From assembly GCF_014873145.1 (NCBI RefSeq), contig NZ_JADBEK010000001.1, positions 806,001 through 870,000 on the forward strand: DNA of 64,000 bases. The letters run 5' to 3'. Source of the stretch: Nonomuraea angiospora. Its GTDB lineage: Bacteria; Actinomycetota; Actinomycetes; Streptosporangiales; Streptosporangiaceae. The translations under genes were made by a program, and so were the position numbers. Each line of letters opens with the position of its first letter. Within the stretch, counting starts at the first letter, position 1. Of the stretch, positions 7,498-16,748 are shown piece by piece. The notes under the pieces are model-generated. The model did not search any database. It saw nothing but the letters and a program-made list of their open reading frames with translations, and was not told the DNA's origin.

Positions 7498-9549
7498 GTG
7501 AGCGCGCTGCTGGAGAGCTACGCCGCCGGAGGATGGTTCCGGGCGGCCGATGACGGGGAGCCCCTGCTCGACGCCGCCACGGGCGAGGAGGTCGCGCGGA
7601 TCTCCAGCCGGGGGCTGGACGTCGCCGCGATGGTCCGCCACGCCCGTGACACCGGCGGGCCCGCGCTGCGGTCCCTGACCTTCCACGAGCGGGCGGCCCT
7701 GCTGAAGGCGCTGGCCAGGCACCTGACCGAGCGCAAGGAGGAGCTGTACGCGCTGTCGGTGCGCACCGGCGCCACCTCGCGCGACACGATGATCGACGTG
7801 GACGGCGGCATCGGCACCCTGTTCAGCTACGCCGGCAAGGGCGTTCGGGAGCTGCCGAACGACACCGTCGTCCTGGACGGCGGCCTGGAGCGCCTGGGCA
7901 AGGGCGGCACGTTCGTCGGCCAGCACCTCTACACCTCGCGGCCGGGCGTCGCCGTGCAGATCAACGCCTTCAACTTCCCGGTCTGGGGGATGCTCGAGAA
8001 GCTGGCCCCCGCCTTCCTGGCCGGGCTGCCCTCGGTCGTCAAGCCCGCGAGCCAGACCGCGTACCTGACCGAGCTGGCCGTACGGCTGATCGTCGAGTCG
8101 GGCCTCCTGCCCGAGGGCACGCTCCAGCTCGTCGCGGGCGGCGCCGGCGGGCTGCTCGACGAGCTGACCGTCCAGGACTCCGTCGCCTTCACCGGCTCCG
8201 CCCACACCGCGGGCATCCTGCGCCGCCACCCGAACGTGCTGGACGGCGGCGTCCTGCTGGGCGTCGAGGCCGACTCGCTGAACTGCTCGATCCTGGGGCC
8301 GGACGTGCGGCCGGAGGACCCGGAGTTCGACCTGTTCGTCAAGGGCGTCGTCACCGAGATGACGGTCAAGGCGGGACAGAAGTGCACGGCCATCCGCCGG
8401 GTCCTCGTGCCCTCGCCCCTGGCCGGCCAGGTCGTCGAGGCGCTGGCCGAGCGCCTGGCCAAGGTGACCGTCGGCGATCCCCGCAATCCGGACGTACGGA
8501 TGGGCGCGCTGGCCAGCCTCGGCCAGCGCGACGAGGTGCGCAAGGCCGTCGAGGCGCTGCGGGCGAGCGCCGAGGTCGTCTTCGGCGACCCCGCCGGCGC
8601 CGCCCTGCTCGACGGCGACGCCGAGCGCGGCGCGTTCATGACGCCGCTGCTGCTGCGCGCCCGCCCCGGCGCCACCGAGCCGCACGACGTGGAGCCGTTC
8701 GGGCCGGTCGGCACCGTGCTCGCCTACGACGGCCTGGACTCGGCGATCGCGCTGGCGGCGCGCGGCAGGGGCAGCCTCGTCGCCTCCGTCGCCACCCATG
8801 ACCCGGAGGTCGCGCGGACCGTCGTGCTGGGGCTCGCGCCGTGGCACGGCCGGGTCCTCGTCCTGGACAGGGACGACGCCAAGGAGTCCACCGGGCACGG
8901 CTCGCCGCTGCCCGTCCTCGTCCACGGCGGCCCGGGCCGGGCCGGCGGCGGCGAGGAGCTGGGCGGCGTGCGCGGGGTCCTGCGCCACATGCAGCGCACC
9001 GCCGTCCAGGCCTCCCCGGACCTGCTCACCGCGGTCACCGGCCGCTGGACCACGGGCGCCGCGCGCGCCGAATCGGGCGTCCACCCCTTCCGCAAGTCCC
9101 TGGCGGAGCTGCGGGTCGGTGACACCATCGCCTCCGCGCCGCGTACGGTCTCGCTCGCCGACATCGAGCACTTCGCCGAGTTCACCGGGGACACCTTCTA
9201 CGCCCACACCGACGCCGAGGCCGCCGCGCGCAACCCGCTGTTCGGCGGCATCGTCGCCCACGGCTACCTCGTCGTGTCCCTGGCCGCCGGGCTCTTCGTG
9301 GATCCGGCGCCCGGACCGGTCCTGGCGAACTTCGGCGTCGACTCCCTGCGCTTCCTCACCCCGGTGAAGGCGGGCGACACGATCGACGTGACGCTGACCG
9401 TCAAGCAGATCACCCCGCGCAGCTCCGCCGACTACGGCGAGGTCCGCTGGGACGCCGTCGTCGCCAACCAGGACGGCCAGCCGGTCGCCACGTACGACGT
9501 GCTGACGCTCGTGGCCAAGACCTGGCCGCTGCCCGGACAGGAGGCCTGA
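7498..9549 (+). CDS. paaZ: Bifunctional oxepin-CoA hydrolase / semialdehyde dehydrogenase PaaZ
   Basis: A 683-residue fusion enzyme. The N-terminal aldehyde dehydrogenase domain has catalytic Glu257 and Cys296 ([10 protein letters not shown]). The C-terminal MaoC-type hydratase domain has Asp565 and His570 ([11 protein letters not shown]) and the GIVAHGYL segment. PaaZ opens the oxepin-CoA ring and oxidises the resulting aldehyde to 3-oxo-5,6-dehydrosuberyl-CoA. Residue numbers agree with E. coli PaaZ within one to a few positions, so both activities should be intact. The GTG start is preceded by a strong GGAGAGGAGA ribosome site. It is divergent from paaA, and paaG follows one base after its stop. 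Confidence 0.95.
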   Translation: MSALLESYAAGGWFRAADDGEPLLDAATGEEVARISSRGLDVAAMVRHARDTGGPALRSLTFHERAALLKALARHLTERKEELYALSVRTGATSRDTMIDVDGGIGTLFSYAGKGVRELPNDTVVLDGGLERLGKGGTFVGQHLYTSRPGVAVQINAFNFPVWGMLEKLAPAFLAGLPSVVKPASQTAYLTELAVRLIVESGLLPEGTLQLVAGGAGGLLDELTVQDSVAFTGSAHTAGILRRHPNVLDGGVLLGVEADSLNCSILGPDVRPEDPEFDLFVKGVVTEMTVKAGQKCTAIRRVLVPSPLAGQVVEALAERLAKVTVGDPRNPDVRMGALASLGQRDEVRKAVEALRASAEVVFGDPAGAALLDGDAERGAFMTPLLLRARPGATEPHDVEPFGPVGTVLAYDGLDSAIALAARGRGSLVASVATHDPEVARTVVLGLAPWHGRVLVLDRDDAKESTGHGSPLPVLVHGGPGRAGGGEELGGVRGVLRHMQRTAVQASPDLLTAVTGRWTTGAARAESGVHPFRKSLAELRVGDTIASAPRTVSLADIEHFAEFTGDTFYAHTDAEAAARNPLFGGIVAHGYLVVSLAAGLFVDPAPGPVLANFGVDSLRFLTPVKAGDTIDVTLTVKQITPRSSADYGEVRWDAVVANQDGQPVATYDVLTLVAKTWPLPGQEA

Positions 9550-9550
9550 G

Positions 9551-10354
9551 GTGGACCCTGTGGTGGAGGGGGCCCCGCTCCTGCTTGAACGAGATGGCGC
9601 CGTCGCCGTGCTGACCCTCAACCGCCCGGACCGCCGCAACGCGCTGGACACGGGGCTGAAGACGGCGCTGCGCCGGGCGCTGGAGGAGGTCGCGGCCGAC
9701 GACGCCGTACGCGCCGTGCTGCTGACCGGCGCGGGGACCGCCTTCTGCGTCGGGCAGGACCTCGCCGAGCACGCCGCGGCCCTCCGCTCGGACGCCGGGC
9801 ACGCCTTCGACACCGTCGAGGAGGACTACGCGCCGATCGTCCGGCTCCTGGCCACCATGGGCAAACCGGTCGTCGCCGCCGTCAACGGCACGTGCGTCGG
9901 CGCCGGCCTGGCCCTCGCCCTGGCCTGCGACCTGCGGGTGCTCGCGGAGGAGGCCGTCTTCGCGACGGCGTTCACGGCGATCGGGCTGACGTGCGACTCG
10001 GGGCTGTCCCTGACGCTCGCGCGGGCGGTCGGCGAGGCCAGGGCCAAGGAGCTGGTCCTGCTGGGCGAGTCGTTCGGCGCCCGGCAGGCGGTGGAGTGGG
10101 GGATCACGGGCCGCGTGGTCCCCCAGGAGGAGGCGGGCGGGGTGGCGCGCGAGCTCGCGGCCCGGCTCGCCGCCGGGCCGACCGCCGCCTACGCCGAGTC
10201 CAAGCGGCTGATCGCCGGGGCCTGGGACCAGGACCTCGGGGCGGCGCTCACCGCCGAAGCCCGCGCCCAGGCCCGCCTGGGGCTGACGGCCGACCACGCG
10301 GGGGCGGTGGAGGCGTTCCTCGACAAACGCAAACCCACCTTCGAGGGCCGCTGA
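9551..10354 (+). CDS. paaG: 1,2-epoxyphenylacetyl-CoA isomerase PaaG
   Basis: A 267-residue crotonase-fold enzyme. The oxyanion loop is TAFCVGQDL, and the catalytic region reads FTAIGLTCDSGLS with Asp149 in place of the hydratase glutamate. That is the isomerase arrangement of PaaG, which turns the ring epoxide into oxepin-CoA and shifts the double bond in later steps. GTG start, one base after the paaZ stop, so the two are co-translated. The earlier hydratase at 1645 keeps both glutamates, which argues for the PaaF/PaaG division used here. Confidence 0.88.
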   Translation: MDPVVEGAPLLLERDGAVAVLTLNRPDRRNALDTGLKTALRRALEEVAADDAVRAVLLTGAGTAFCVGQDLAEHAAALRSDAGHAFDTVEEDYAPIVRLLATMGKPVVAAVNGTCVGAGLALALACDLRVLAEEAVFATAFTAIGLTCDSGLSLTLARAVGEARAKELVLLGESFGARQAVEWGITGRVVPQEEAGGVARELAARLAAGPTAAYAESKRLIAGAWDQDLGAALTAEARAQARLGLTADHAGAVEAFLDKRKPTFEGR

Positions 10355-10482
10355 CCCACCGGCCCCGGCTCGCGTCGGGCGCCGTACCCGCCACCCACGT
10401 GCCGGCCCGCGTCTTCTCGAAGGCCGGCCCGGGGTGGGCGTGGACGCCGGTCACCCCAGGCCCGTACGACGTCGGCGGGCCG

Positions 10483-11892
10483 TCACGCGGCCGGTGCGGT
10501 GTGGATCGAGGTGGGGCGGGTGGCCGCGTCATAGGCGGCGCGGGAGCCGGTCGCGCCCATGCCGCTGTCCCCGGCCGGTTCGTACAGCCGCTCGGGGCCG
10601 CCGCCCTGCCACTGGTTCACCCACACGACACCGGCGGGGATGCGGCGGGCGGCCGCCATGTGCGCGGGGTCGGCGGTGTACACGGTGGCGGCCAGGCCGA
10701 AGCGTGACGCGCTCGCCCGCTCCAGCCCCTCCTCGAAGGAGGAGACCACGACCACCGGGGCGATCGGGCCGAAGGTCTCCTCGGTCATGACCAGCATGGA
10801 CTCCTCCACGCCGGTGAGCACGGTCGCGGGGTAGAAGAAGCCCCTGCCCTCCGGCACCACCCCGCCGGCCCGTACGGTCGCGCCGCGCGCGACCGCGTCG
10901 GCGACGTGCCGTGCCACGATGTCGCGCTGCCGCCGGTCGACCAGCGGGCCGAGGACGGTGCCCGCGTCGTGCCCGTCACCGAGCGCGTATGTGCCCGCGG
11001 CCTCCACCAGGGCCTCGATGAACGGCTCGGCGACGTCGCGGTGCACGTAGACGCGTTCCATGGAGGTGCAGATCTGGCCGGAGTTCGCGAAGGCGCCGAA
11101 CGCGACCGCGGCGGCGGTGGCCACCGGGTCCACCCCCGCGTCGACCACCACGGGATCCTTGCCGCCCAGCTCCAGGATCGAGCGGCGCAGCAGCGCCCCG
11201 GTCCGCTCGCCGACCTTGCGCCCGGACTCGACGGAGCCGGTGAAGTGCACGAGCCCGACGCGTTCGTCGGCGACCAGCGGCGCGCCCGCGCGGGAGTCGC
11301 CGAGGACCAGGTTGACCACGCCGGGCGGCAGGTCCATCAGCTCCAGCAGCCGCACCGCCGACATCGGCGAGCGCTCGGACGGCTTGAGCACGACGGTGTT
11401 CCCGGCGGCCAGCAGCGGGCCGAGCGCGCCCAGGGTCATGGGCACGGGGAAGTTCCACGGCACGATCACGGCGGCCACCCCGAGAGGGGTGCGCACGATC
11501 GTCGTGCCGGTGCCGTCGATGGTCTCCTCGAACGCGTACTCCAGGGCCTCGGCCACCGCCGCCTTGAACCCCGTCGCCGCGCCGCCGATGAAGGCCCGGC
11601 CGAGGGCGACGGGCTTGCCCATCTCCCGGCATTCGAGCTCCGCCAGCTCGTCGGCGTGGGCGGCGACCGTGTCCGCCCATCGGGACAGCCGCTCCACCCG
11701 TTCGGCGACGCTCAGCGCGGCCCAGGCCGGCTGCGCGCGCACGGCCGCGTCCACGGCCAGGCGCACGTCCTGCGGCGAGCCGCTGGGGCAGCGGGCGACG
11801 ACCTCCTCGGTCGCGGGGTTGACCACGTCGTGGAAGGCGTCGCCCCGGGAGTCCTCCCAGGTGCCGCCGATCAGGTTCTGCAGGGTTTTCAC
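10483..11892 (-). CDS. NAD(P)-dependent aldehyde dehydrogenase (betaine-aldehyde type)
   Basis: A 469-residue aldehyde dehydrogenase with Asn147 (PWNFPV), Glu241 (LELGGKDP) and nucleophile Cys275 (SGQICTSMER), all catalytic positions present. The GTG start is preceded by an AGGAG site and lies 8 bp after the stop of the GMC oxidoreductase gene, so the two form an operon. The pair alcohol oxidoreductase plus aldehyde dehydrogenase, beside a GbsR-type regulator, is the layout used for choline to glycine betaine conversion; I infer betaine aldehyde as the probable substrate. Given the paa genes next door, phenylacetaldehyde is an alternative. Confidence 0.85.
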   Translation of the reverse strand: MKTLQNLIGGTWEDSRGDAFHDVVNPATEEVVARCPSGSPQDVRLAVDAAVRAQPAWAALSVAERVERLSRWADTVAAHADELAELECREMGKPVALGRAFIGGAATGFKAAVAEALEYAFEETIDGTGTTIVRTPLGVAAVIVPWNFPVPMTLGALGPLLAAGNTVVLKPSERSPMSAVRLLELMDLPPGVVNLVLGDSRAGAPLVADERVGLVHFTGSVESGRKVGERTGALLRRSILELGGKDPVVVDAGVDPVATAAAVAFGAFANSGQICTSMERVYVHRDVAEPFIEALVEAAGTYALGDGHDAGTVLGPLVDRRQRDIVARHVADAVARGATVRAGGVVPEGRGFFYPATVLTGVEESMLVMTEETFGPIAPVVVVSSFEEGLERASASRFGLAATVYTADPAHMAAARRIPAGVVWVNQWQGGGPERLYEPAGDSGMGATGSRAAYDAATRPTSIHTAPAA

Positions 11893-11900
11893 AGGGCTCC

Positions 11901-13448
11901 TCAGAGACGGTCGGCCATGAGCTCGCCGACCATGATCGATGCCAGGTTGGTGTTGGCCCGGGGTACGGACGGGAAGATCGACGCGTCCACCACGCGCAGC
12001 CCCTCGACCCCGAGGACGCGGCACGACGGGTCCACCACCGTGGCGGCGTCCCCGGGCGCGCCCATCCGGCAGGTGCTGGTGCCGTGCTGGGCGTCCACGG
12101 CGGTGGCGAGGAGGTGCTCGTCGAGCGCGGCGTCGTCGTCCAGCACCGCGAACAGCCGCTTGTTGCTCGCCTCCACGGAGCCGGAGCCCGCGACGATCGT
12201 GGCCGCCTCGGGGCCGCGCGCCAGCTCGACCAGGGCGCGCACGCCCTCGCGCAGGCGTCGCAGGTCGCGGGGGTCCGACAGCATGCGTTCGCGCACCTCG
12301 GGCTGGGCCTGCGGGTCGGCGGAGGTCAGCGTCAGCACGCCGCGCGAGTGGTTCTGGTTGAGCCACACGCCGAAGCCGCCCGCCGGGAAGCGGGTGTCGG
12401 CGGCCTGCATGGACAGCACGTTCTGGTTCAGCGAGACGAACATCAGGTCGTGCGGCAGCCCACCGGGGCCGCCGCTGGTGTGGCGGTCGTCGGCCGTCTT
12501 GACGGCGGCCTCCTCGGTCAGCGGCAGCTCGACGACGATCATCGGATGGTCCTGCATGCCGAGCCCGACCGGGAGGTCCCGCCGTACCGTGATCCCCAGG
12601 CGGCCCAGGTCGGCGGCCGGGCCGACGCCCGAGCGCATGAGGATCGCGGGGGAGTGGATCACGCCCGCGCTGAGGACGATCTCGTCGGCGTACTCGGTCA
12701 CCATGGTCCCGCCCACGACGGCCCGCACGCCGACGGCGCGGTCACCGGCGAAGACGACCTGGTCGACCAGGGCGTCACCGCGGACGGTGAGGCCGGGCAG
12801 GGACCGGGCCGGCTCGAGGTAGCCGTCGTTGACCGTGACCCGGCGCCCGGCGCGCGAGTTGATCGGGTAGGGGGAGACGCCGGCGGCCCCGGGCGCGTTC
12901 ACGTCCGGCGCCCAGGGGTGCCCGGCCGCCAGCGCGGCGGCGGCCAGCGCGGCGTCCGCCCCGCCCCACCGCTCGCGCGGCATCCGGAAGATCGGAGTCG
13001 GCCCGCCCCGCCCGTGGTACGGCTCGTCGCCGAACTCCTCGTCGTCCTCCAGCTTCGCGAAGTACGGCAGCACGTCCCGCCACGACCAGCCGGCGCATCC
13101 CGCCGCGGCCCAGTCGTCGAAGTCCTCCATCGGCGGGCGGATCGCGATCTGCCCGTTGATCGACGAGCTGCCGCCGACGCCCCTGCCCCGCCAGTACGGG
13201 GCCGCCGCCTGCCTGTCGGTGCGGGAGGAGGTGACGCCCGTCCAGACCAGGCCCTCGACGGCGGTGGGGTCGAGCAGCGCGCGGACCGGGTTGGGGGAGC
13301 GCCACGCCTCGTGCAACCGCGCCGAACGGTAGTCGGGCCCGGCCTCCAGCAGCAGGACGCGCTTGCCCCGCTCGGCGGAGCGGGCGGCCAGTGCCGCGCC
13401 GGCGGACCCCGCCCCCACGACGATGATGTCCCAGCCCGTGTCTGTCAC
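11901..13448 (-). CDS. GMC-family FAD alcohol oxidoreductase (choline dehydrogenase-like)
   Basis: A 515-residue GMC oxidoreductase. The FAD-binding Rossmann motif is VVGAGSAGAALAAR at the N-terminus, then the family signature GRGVGGSSSINGQIAIRP. The catalytic His455 lies in AQHGTSTCRMG, with Asn499 (RANTNL) where many relatives have a second His. It oxidises a primary alcohol to the aldehyde handled by the downstream dehydrogenase. No signal peptide. It is divergent from the GbsR-type regulator, with an AT-rich operator-like region between. Choline is the leading guess by context; 2-phenylethanol or another alcohol is possible. Confidence 0.85.
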   Translation of the reverse strand: MTDTGWDIIVVGAGSAGAALAARSAERGKRVLLLEAGPDYRSARLHEAWRSPNPVRALLDPTAVEGLVWTGVTSSRTDRQAAAPYWRGRGVGGSSSINGQIAIRPPMEDFDDWAAAGCAGWSWRDVLPYFAKLEDDEEFGDEPYHGRGGPTPIFRMPRERWGGADAALAAAALAAGHPWAPDVNAPGAAGVSPYPINSRAGRRVTVNDGYLEPARSLPGLTVRGDALVDQVVFAGDRAVGVRAVVGGTMVTEYADEIVLSAGVIHSPAILMRSGVGPAADLGRLGITVRRDLPVGLGMQDHPMIVVELPLTEEAAVKTADDRHTSGGPGGLPHDLMFVSLNQNVLSMQAADTRFPAGGFGVWLNQNHSRGVLTLTSADPQAQPEVRERMLSDPRDLRRLREGVRALVELARGPEAATIVAGSGSVEASNKRLFAVLDDDAALDEHLLATAVDAQHGTSTCRMGAPGDAATVVDPSCRVLGVEGLRVVDASIFPSVPRANTNLASIMVGELMADRL

Positions 13449-13515
13449 GGCGAACCTCCTGCGCTCGGCCCGGAACCGCCCGGGCCACCGTTAGCCGGTA
13501 GACTGCCCCCAGCAG

Positions 13516-13554
13516 AAAGTTCAGTCAATAGTGAAAGTTCATTTTTTTCTGAAC
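13516..13554. promoter_or_regulatory. Operator-like repeats between the GMC oxidoreductase and GbsR-type genes
   Basis: The octamer AAAGTTCA occurs twice (13516-13523 and 13534-13541, 18 bp apart). GTTCAG (13519-13524) is mirrored by CTGAAC (13549-13554). This is the only AT-rich stretch of the intergenic region and includes a T7 run, so it probably contains the divergent promoters and the regulator site. Confidence 0.5.
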
Positions 13555-13570
13555 GGATGGTGTTCCGCTG

Positions 13571-14032
13571 GTGTCCGTCGGCGACGTGAACCTCCTGATC
13601 GACGACTTCGGCCTGCGCATCGGCCGCGCGATGGGCTGGCCGCCGATGGCCGGGCGGGCCGCGGGGGTGCTCATGCTGAGCGAGAGCCCCATGACGATGG
13701 ACGAGCTGCAGGCCGCCCTGAACGCCAGCAAGGGCTCGGTCTCGGAGACGACCCGCCTGCTCGTGGTCAGCGGGACCGTGCGGCGGTTCAAGGAGCCCGG
13801 GTCCCGGCAGTACGTGTACGAGTGGCGCGACGACGCCTGGATCGGCTGCCTGCAGCACCAGCTGGAGCAGACGACCGAGCTGCTCGCCCTGGCCGAGAAC
13901 GCCCGGGCCCGCTCGGCCGGGCTCCCCGATCGCCAGCGCGCCCGCATGTCCGAGATGTACGACTACTACACGTTCATGGTGCGGAGCCTGGAGGCGTTGC
14001 TCGGCGAGTACAAGGCGTCGCGGGCACGCTGA
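13571..14032 (+). CDS. GbsR/MarR-family transcriptional regulator
   Basis: A 153-residue winged-helix protein. The DNA-binding domain lies at about residues 30-75 (MTMDELQAALNASKGSVSET is the recognition region), preceded by a helix with GRAMGWPPMAGRAAGVLMLS, characteristic of GbsR-type regulators. The C-terminal half is a helical dimerisation arm. In Bacillus, GbsR senses choline and represses the betaine-synthesis genes. Here it is divergent from the GMC/aldehyde dehydrogenase pair, which suggests direct control. GTG start chosen because it gives the family N-terminus. The 3' end meets the Lrp gene tail to tail, 4 bp apart. Confidence 0.85.
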   Translation: MSVGDVNLLIDDFGLRIGRAMGWPPMAGRAAGVLMLSESPMTMDELQAALNASKGSVSETTRLLVVSGTVRRFKEPGSRQYVYEWRDDAWIGCLQHQLEQTTELLALAENARARSAGLPDRQRARMSEMYDYYTFMVRSLEALLGEYKASRAR

Positions 14033-14036
14033 GCGC

Positions 14037-14528
14037 TCACCCGGCTCCGGCGCCGCGGGCCTCCTCGAACACCAGCCATGTGCGGGTCGCGCGGATGCCC
14101 GGGATGTCCTGGATGAGCTCCAGCACCACGTGCCGGAGCGTCGCGTTGTCCGGGGTCCTGACCAGGGCCAGGACGTCGTAGTCGCCGCCGACCAGGGCGA
14201 AGTTCTCGACGTACGGAGTCTCCCGGAGACGGGCCGACACCGCGCGCCAGGAGTTCTGCTCGATGGTGAGCGAGACGTACGCGCTGGTGCCCAGGCCGGC
14301 CTTGTGCGGCGCGATCCGCGCCGTGAAGCCGGTGATCACCCCGGCGTCCATCAACCGGGTGATCCTGGCGTAGACGTTGGCCCGGGAGACGTGCACGCGC
14401 TCGGCGAGGGTGCGCATCGAGATCCGGCCGTCGCGCCGCAGCTCGGCGATGATCGCCCGGTCCACCCCGTCCAGCGGCGCGGCCGAATGTCCCGCCAACC
14501 CCTCTCCGACGCCGTCGTTGAACGACAA
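14037..14528 (-). CDS. Lrp/AsnC-family regulator
   Basis: A 163-residue Lrp/AsnC protein. The N-terminal HTH is LDGVDRAIIAELRRDGRI then TLAERVHVSRANVYARI, followed by an RAM ligand-binding domain (VGGDYDVLALVRTPD). I chose the TTG at 14528 because an AAGGAGG site lies 5 bases upstream and the length then matches the family; in-frame ATGs at 14570 and 14573 would add 14-15 residues that contain the ribosome site itself. Divergent from the 2-oxoacid dehydrogenase genes. Lrp-type BkdR proteins control branched-chain dehydrogenase operons in Pseudomonas and Streptomyces, so local control by an amino acid is likely. Confidence 0.85.
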   Translation of the reverse strand: MSFNDGVGEGLAGHSAAPLDGVDRAIIAELRRDGRISMRTLAERVHVSRANVYARITRLMDAGVITGFTARIAPHKAGLGTSAYVSLTIEQNSWRAVSARLRETPYVENFALVGGDYDVLALVRTPDNATLRHVVLELIQDIPGIRATRTWLVFEEARGAGAG

Positions 14529-14567
14529 TCGGCCCTCCTTAAGACTGGTTTGAGACCTTTTGTCGCT

Positions 14568-14581
14568 CATCATGCCTGATG
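14568..14581. promoter_or_regulatory. Small palindrome upstream of the Lrp and E1alpha genes
   Basis: CATCA and TGATG (14568-14572 and 14577-14581) form a perfect 5-bp inverted repeat with a 4-bp spacer in the 119-bp divergent region. It is a candidate Lrp-type site, but short enough to occur by chance. Confidence 0.3.
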
Positions 14582-14647
14582 TCTTGAACACCTGGCTCCA
14601 TCCGCGGACGCTTTCCCTGTCAAACGTCCAGAGAAAGGGAGCGTCGC

Positions 14648-15724
14648 ATGTCCGTCGACGTCCTTCTGCCCTCACCCGTGCCGGTGCGCTTCGTCGCCGA
14701 GGACGGCACGCCGGTCCAGCCGCCCACCGGCTACCAGGTGCCGGAGGAGGATCGGCTGCTGGAGGCCTACCGCCGGATGGTCGTCGGCCGCCGCTTCGAC
14801 CGCCAGGCGACCGCGCTGACCAAGCAGGGACGCCTGGCCGTCTACCCCTCCAGCCGCGGGCAGGAGGCCTGCCAGATCGCCGGGGTGCTCGCGCTGCGCG
14901 AGGACGACTGGCTGTTCCCGACCTACCGGGACTCGGTGGCGCTGGTCTCCCGTGGCCTCGATCCCGTCGAGGTGCTGACCCTGCTGCGGGGCGGCTGGCA
15001 CTGCGGGTACGACCCCGCCGCCACCCGGGTCGCGCCCCAGTGCACCCCGCTGGCCACCCAGACCATCCACGCCGTGGGCATGGCCGACGCCCTGCGCCGC
15101 AAGAACGAGAGCGGCGTCGTCATGGCGTTCATCGGCGACGGCGGCACCAGCGAGGGCGACTTCCACGAGGCGCTGAACTACGCCGCGGTCCTGCACGCGC
15201 CCGTCGTGTTCTTCGTGCAGAACAACAAGTACGCGATCTCCGTGCCGCTGGCCAAGCAGAGCGCCGCGCCCGCGCTCGCGTACAAGGGCATCGGGTACGG
15301 CATCCGCTCCGAGCAGGTGGACGGCAACGACCTCGTCGCGGTGCTGTCGGTCCTGACGGCGGCCGTGGAGCACGCGCGCACCGGCGGCGGCCCCTTCCTG
15401 GTGGAGGCGCACACCTACCGCATGGACCCCCACACCAACGCCGACGACGCCGGCCGTTACCGGGACAAGGGGGAGGTCGAGCAGTGGGAGGCGGCCGACC
15501 CGCTCGCCCGCCTGGAGACCTACCTGCGCGAGCGCGGCGCGCTCGACGCGGCCGCCGTGGACGCGGCGCACCAGGCCGCCGAGGAGTTCGCCGCCCGGGT
15601 GCGCGAGGAGATGAACGCCGACCCGAAGGCGGATCCGTTCGAGCTGTTCGAGCACGTCTTCGCCGAGGCCACGCCCCAGTTGCGCGAGCAGCGGGCCCTG
15701 CTGGCGTCCGAACTGGAGGACTGA
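14648..15724 (+). CDS. bkdA: 2-oxoacid (branched-chain type) dehydrogenase E1 alpha
   Basis: A 358-residue E1 alpha subunit. The thiamine diphosphate motif runs from GDGGTSEGDFHEALNYAA to VQNNKYAIS, and the phosphorylation-loop-like YRMDPHTNADDAGRYR is typical of the branched-chain group. With E1 beta it decarboxylates a 2-oxoacid and transfers the acyl group to the E2 lipoyl arm. ATG start with GGGAG upstream. First gene of a four-gene rightward operon. No E3 gene is present, so lipoamide dehydrogenase must come from elsewhere. The substrate is inferred as branched-chain oxoacids; phenylpyruvate is possible given the aromatic aminotransferase in the same operon. Confidence 0.9.
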   Translation: MSVDVLLPSPVPVRFVAEDGTPVQPPTGYQVPEEDRLLEAYRRMVVGRRFDRQATALTKQGRLAVYPSSRGQEACQIAGVLALREDDWLFPTYRDSVALVSRGLDPVEVLTLLRGGWHCGYDPAATRVAPQCTPLATQTIHAVGMADALRRKNESGVVMAFIGDGGTSEGDFHEALNYAAVLHAPVVFFVQNNKYAISVPLAKQSAAPALAYKGIGYGIRSEQVDGNDLVAVLSVLTAAVEHARTGGGPFLVEAHTYRMDPHTNADDAGRYRDKGEVEQWEAADPLARLETYLRERGALDAAAVDAAHQAAEEFAARVREEMNADPKADPFELFEHVFAEATPQLREQRALLASELED

Positions 15725-15725
15725 G

Positions 15726-16748
15726 ATGACCAGTTTGAGCATGGCGCAGGCGTTGAACGCCGCGCTGAGGGACGCCCTGCGCGAGGACGAACGCGTGCTC
15801 GTCTTCGGCGAGGACGTGGGCCCGCTGGGCGGCGTCTTCCGCGTCACCGACGGGCTGACCAAGGAGTTCGGCGAGGAGCGGTGCTTCGACACGCCGCTGG
15901 CCGAGGCGGGGATCGTGGGCCTGGCCGTGGGCCTGGCCATGGGCGGCTTCCGGCCGGTGATCGAGATGCAGTTCGACGCCTTCGCCTATCCGGCCTTCGA
16001 ACAGATCGCCTCGCACGTGGCCAAGCTGCGCAACCGTACGCGCGGGCGGCTGTCGCTGCCGATGGTGATCAGGATCCCGTACGCGGGCGGCATCGGCGGC
16101 GTCGAGCACCACTGCGACTCCAGCGAGGCGTACTACGCGCACACGCCCGGCCTGAAGGTCGTGACCCCCGCGACGGCCGACGACGCGTACTGGCTGCTGC
16201 GCGACGCCATCGCCGACCCCGACCCGGTGATCTTCATGGAGCCCAAGCGCCTGTACTGGTCCAAGGGTGAGACGTCCTTCGGGGACCGGCGGGCGGCGGG
16301 GTTCGGGCAGGCGGCGGTGGTGCGCGAGGGCCGCGACGCGACGCTGGTCGCCTACGGGCCGAGCGTTTCGGTGGCGCTCCAGGCCGCCGACGCCGCGGCC
16401 GAGGACGGGCTCGCCCTGGAGGTGGTGGACCTGCGGACGATCGTCCCGTTCGACGACTCGACCGTCGTGTCCTCCGTACGCAAGACCGGGCGCTGCGTGG
16501 TGATCCAGGAGGCCCAGGGGTTCGCCGGGGTGGGCGCGGAGATCGCGGCCCGGGTGCAGGAGCGGTGCTTCCACTCGCTGGCGGCGCCGGTGCTGCGGGT
16601 CACGGGGTTCGACATCCCGTACCCGCCCCCGATCCTCGAGCACTCGCATCTGCCGGACGCCGACCGGGTGCTGGACGCGGTGGACCGGCTCCAGTTCGGC
16701 GACGAGCCCGATCTGGCGCACCTGGGCGGTTCCGGGGAGGCGTCATGA
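15726..16748 (+). CDS. bkdB: 2-oxoacid dehydrogenase E1 beta
   Basis: A 340-residue E1 beta subunit of the transketolase-like type. The N-terminus TSLSMAQALNAALRDALRED and the segment FGEDVGPLGGVFRVTDGL are diagnostic, as are FDTPLAEAGIVGLAVGLA and PMVIRIPYAGGIGG. It completes the TPP site with E1 alpha. It starts one base after the E1 alpha stop, and its own stop overlaps the E2 ATG, indicating coupled synthesis of the complex. Confidence 0.92.
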   Translation: MTSLSMAQALNAALRDALREDERVLVFGEDVGPLGGVFRVTDGLTKEFGEERCFDTPLAEAGIVGLAVGLAMGGFRPVIEMQFDAFAYPAFEQIASHVAKLRNRTRGRLSLPMVIRIPYAGGIGGVEHHCDSSEAYYAHTPGLKVVTPATADDAYWLLRDAIADPDPVIFMEPKRLYWSKGETSFGDRRAAGFGQAAVVREGRDATLVAYGPSVSVALQAADAAAEDGLALEVVDLRTIVPFDDSTVVSSVRKTGRCVVIQEAQGFAGVGAEIAARVQERCFHSLAAPVLRVTGFDIPYPPPILEHSHLPDADRVLDAVDRLQFGDEPDLAHLGGSGEAS

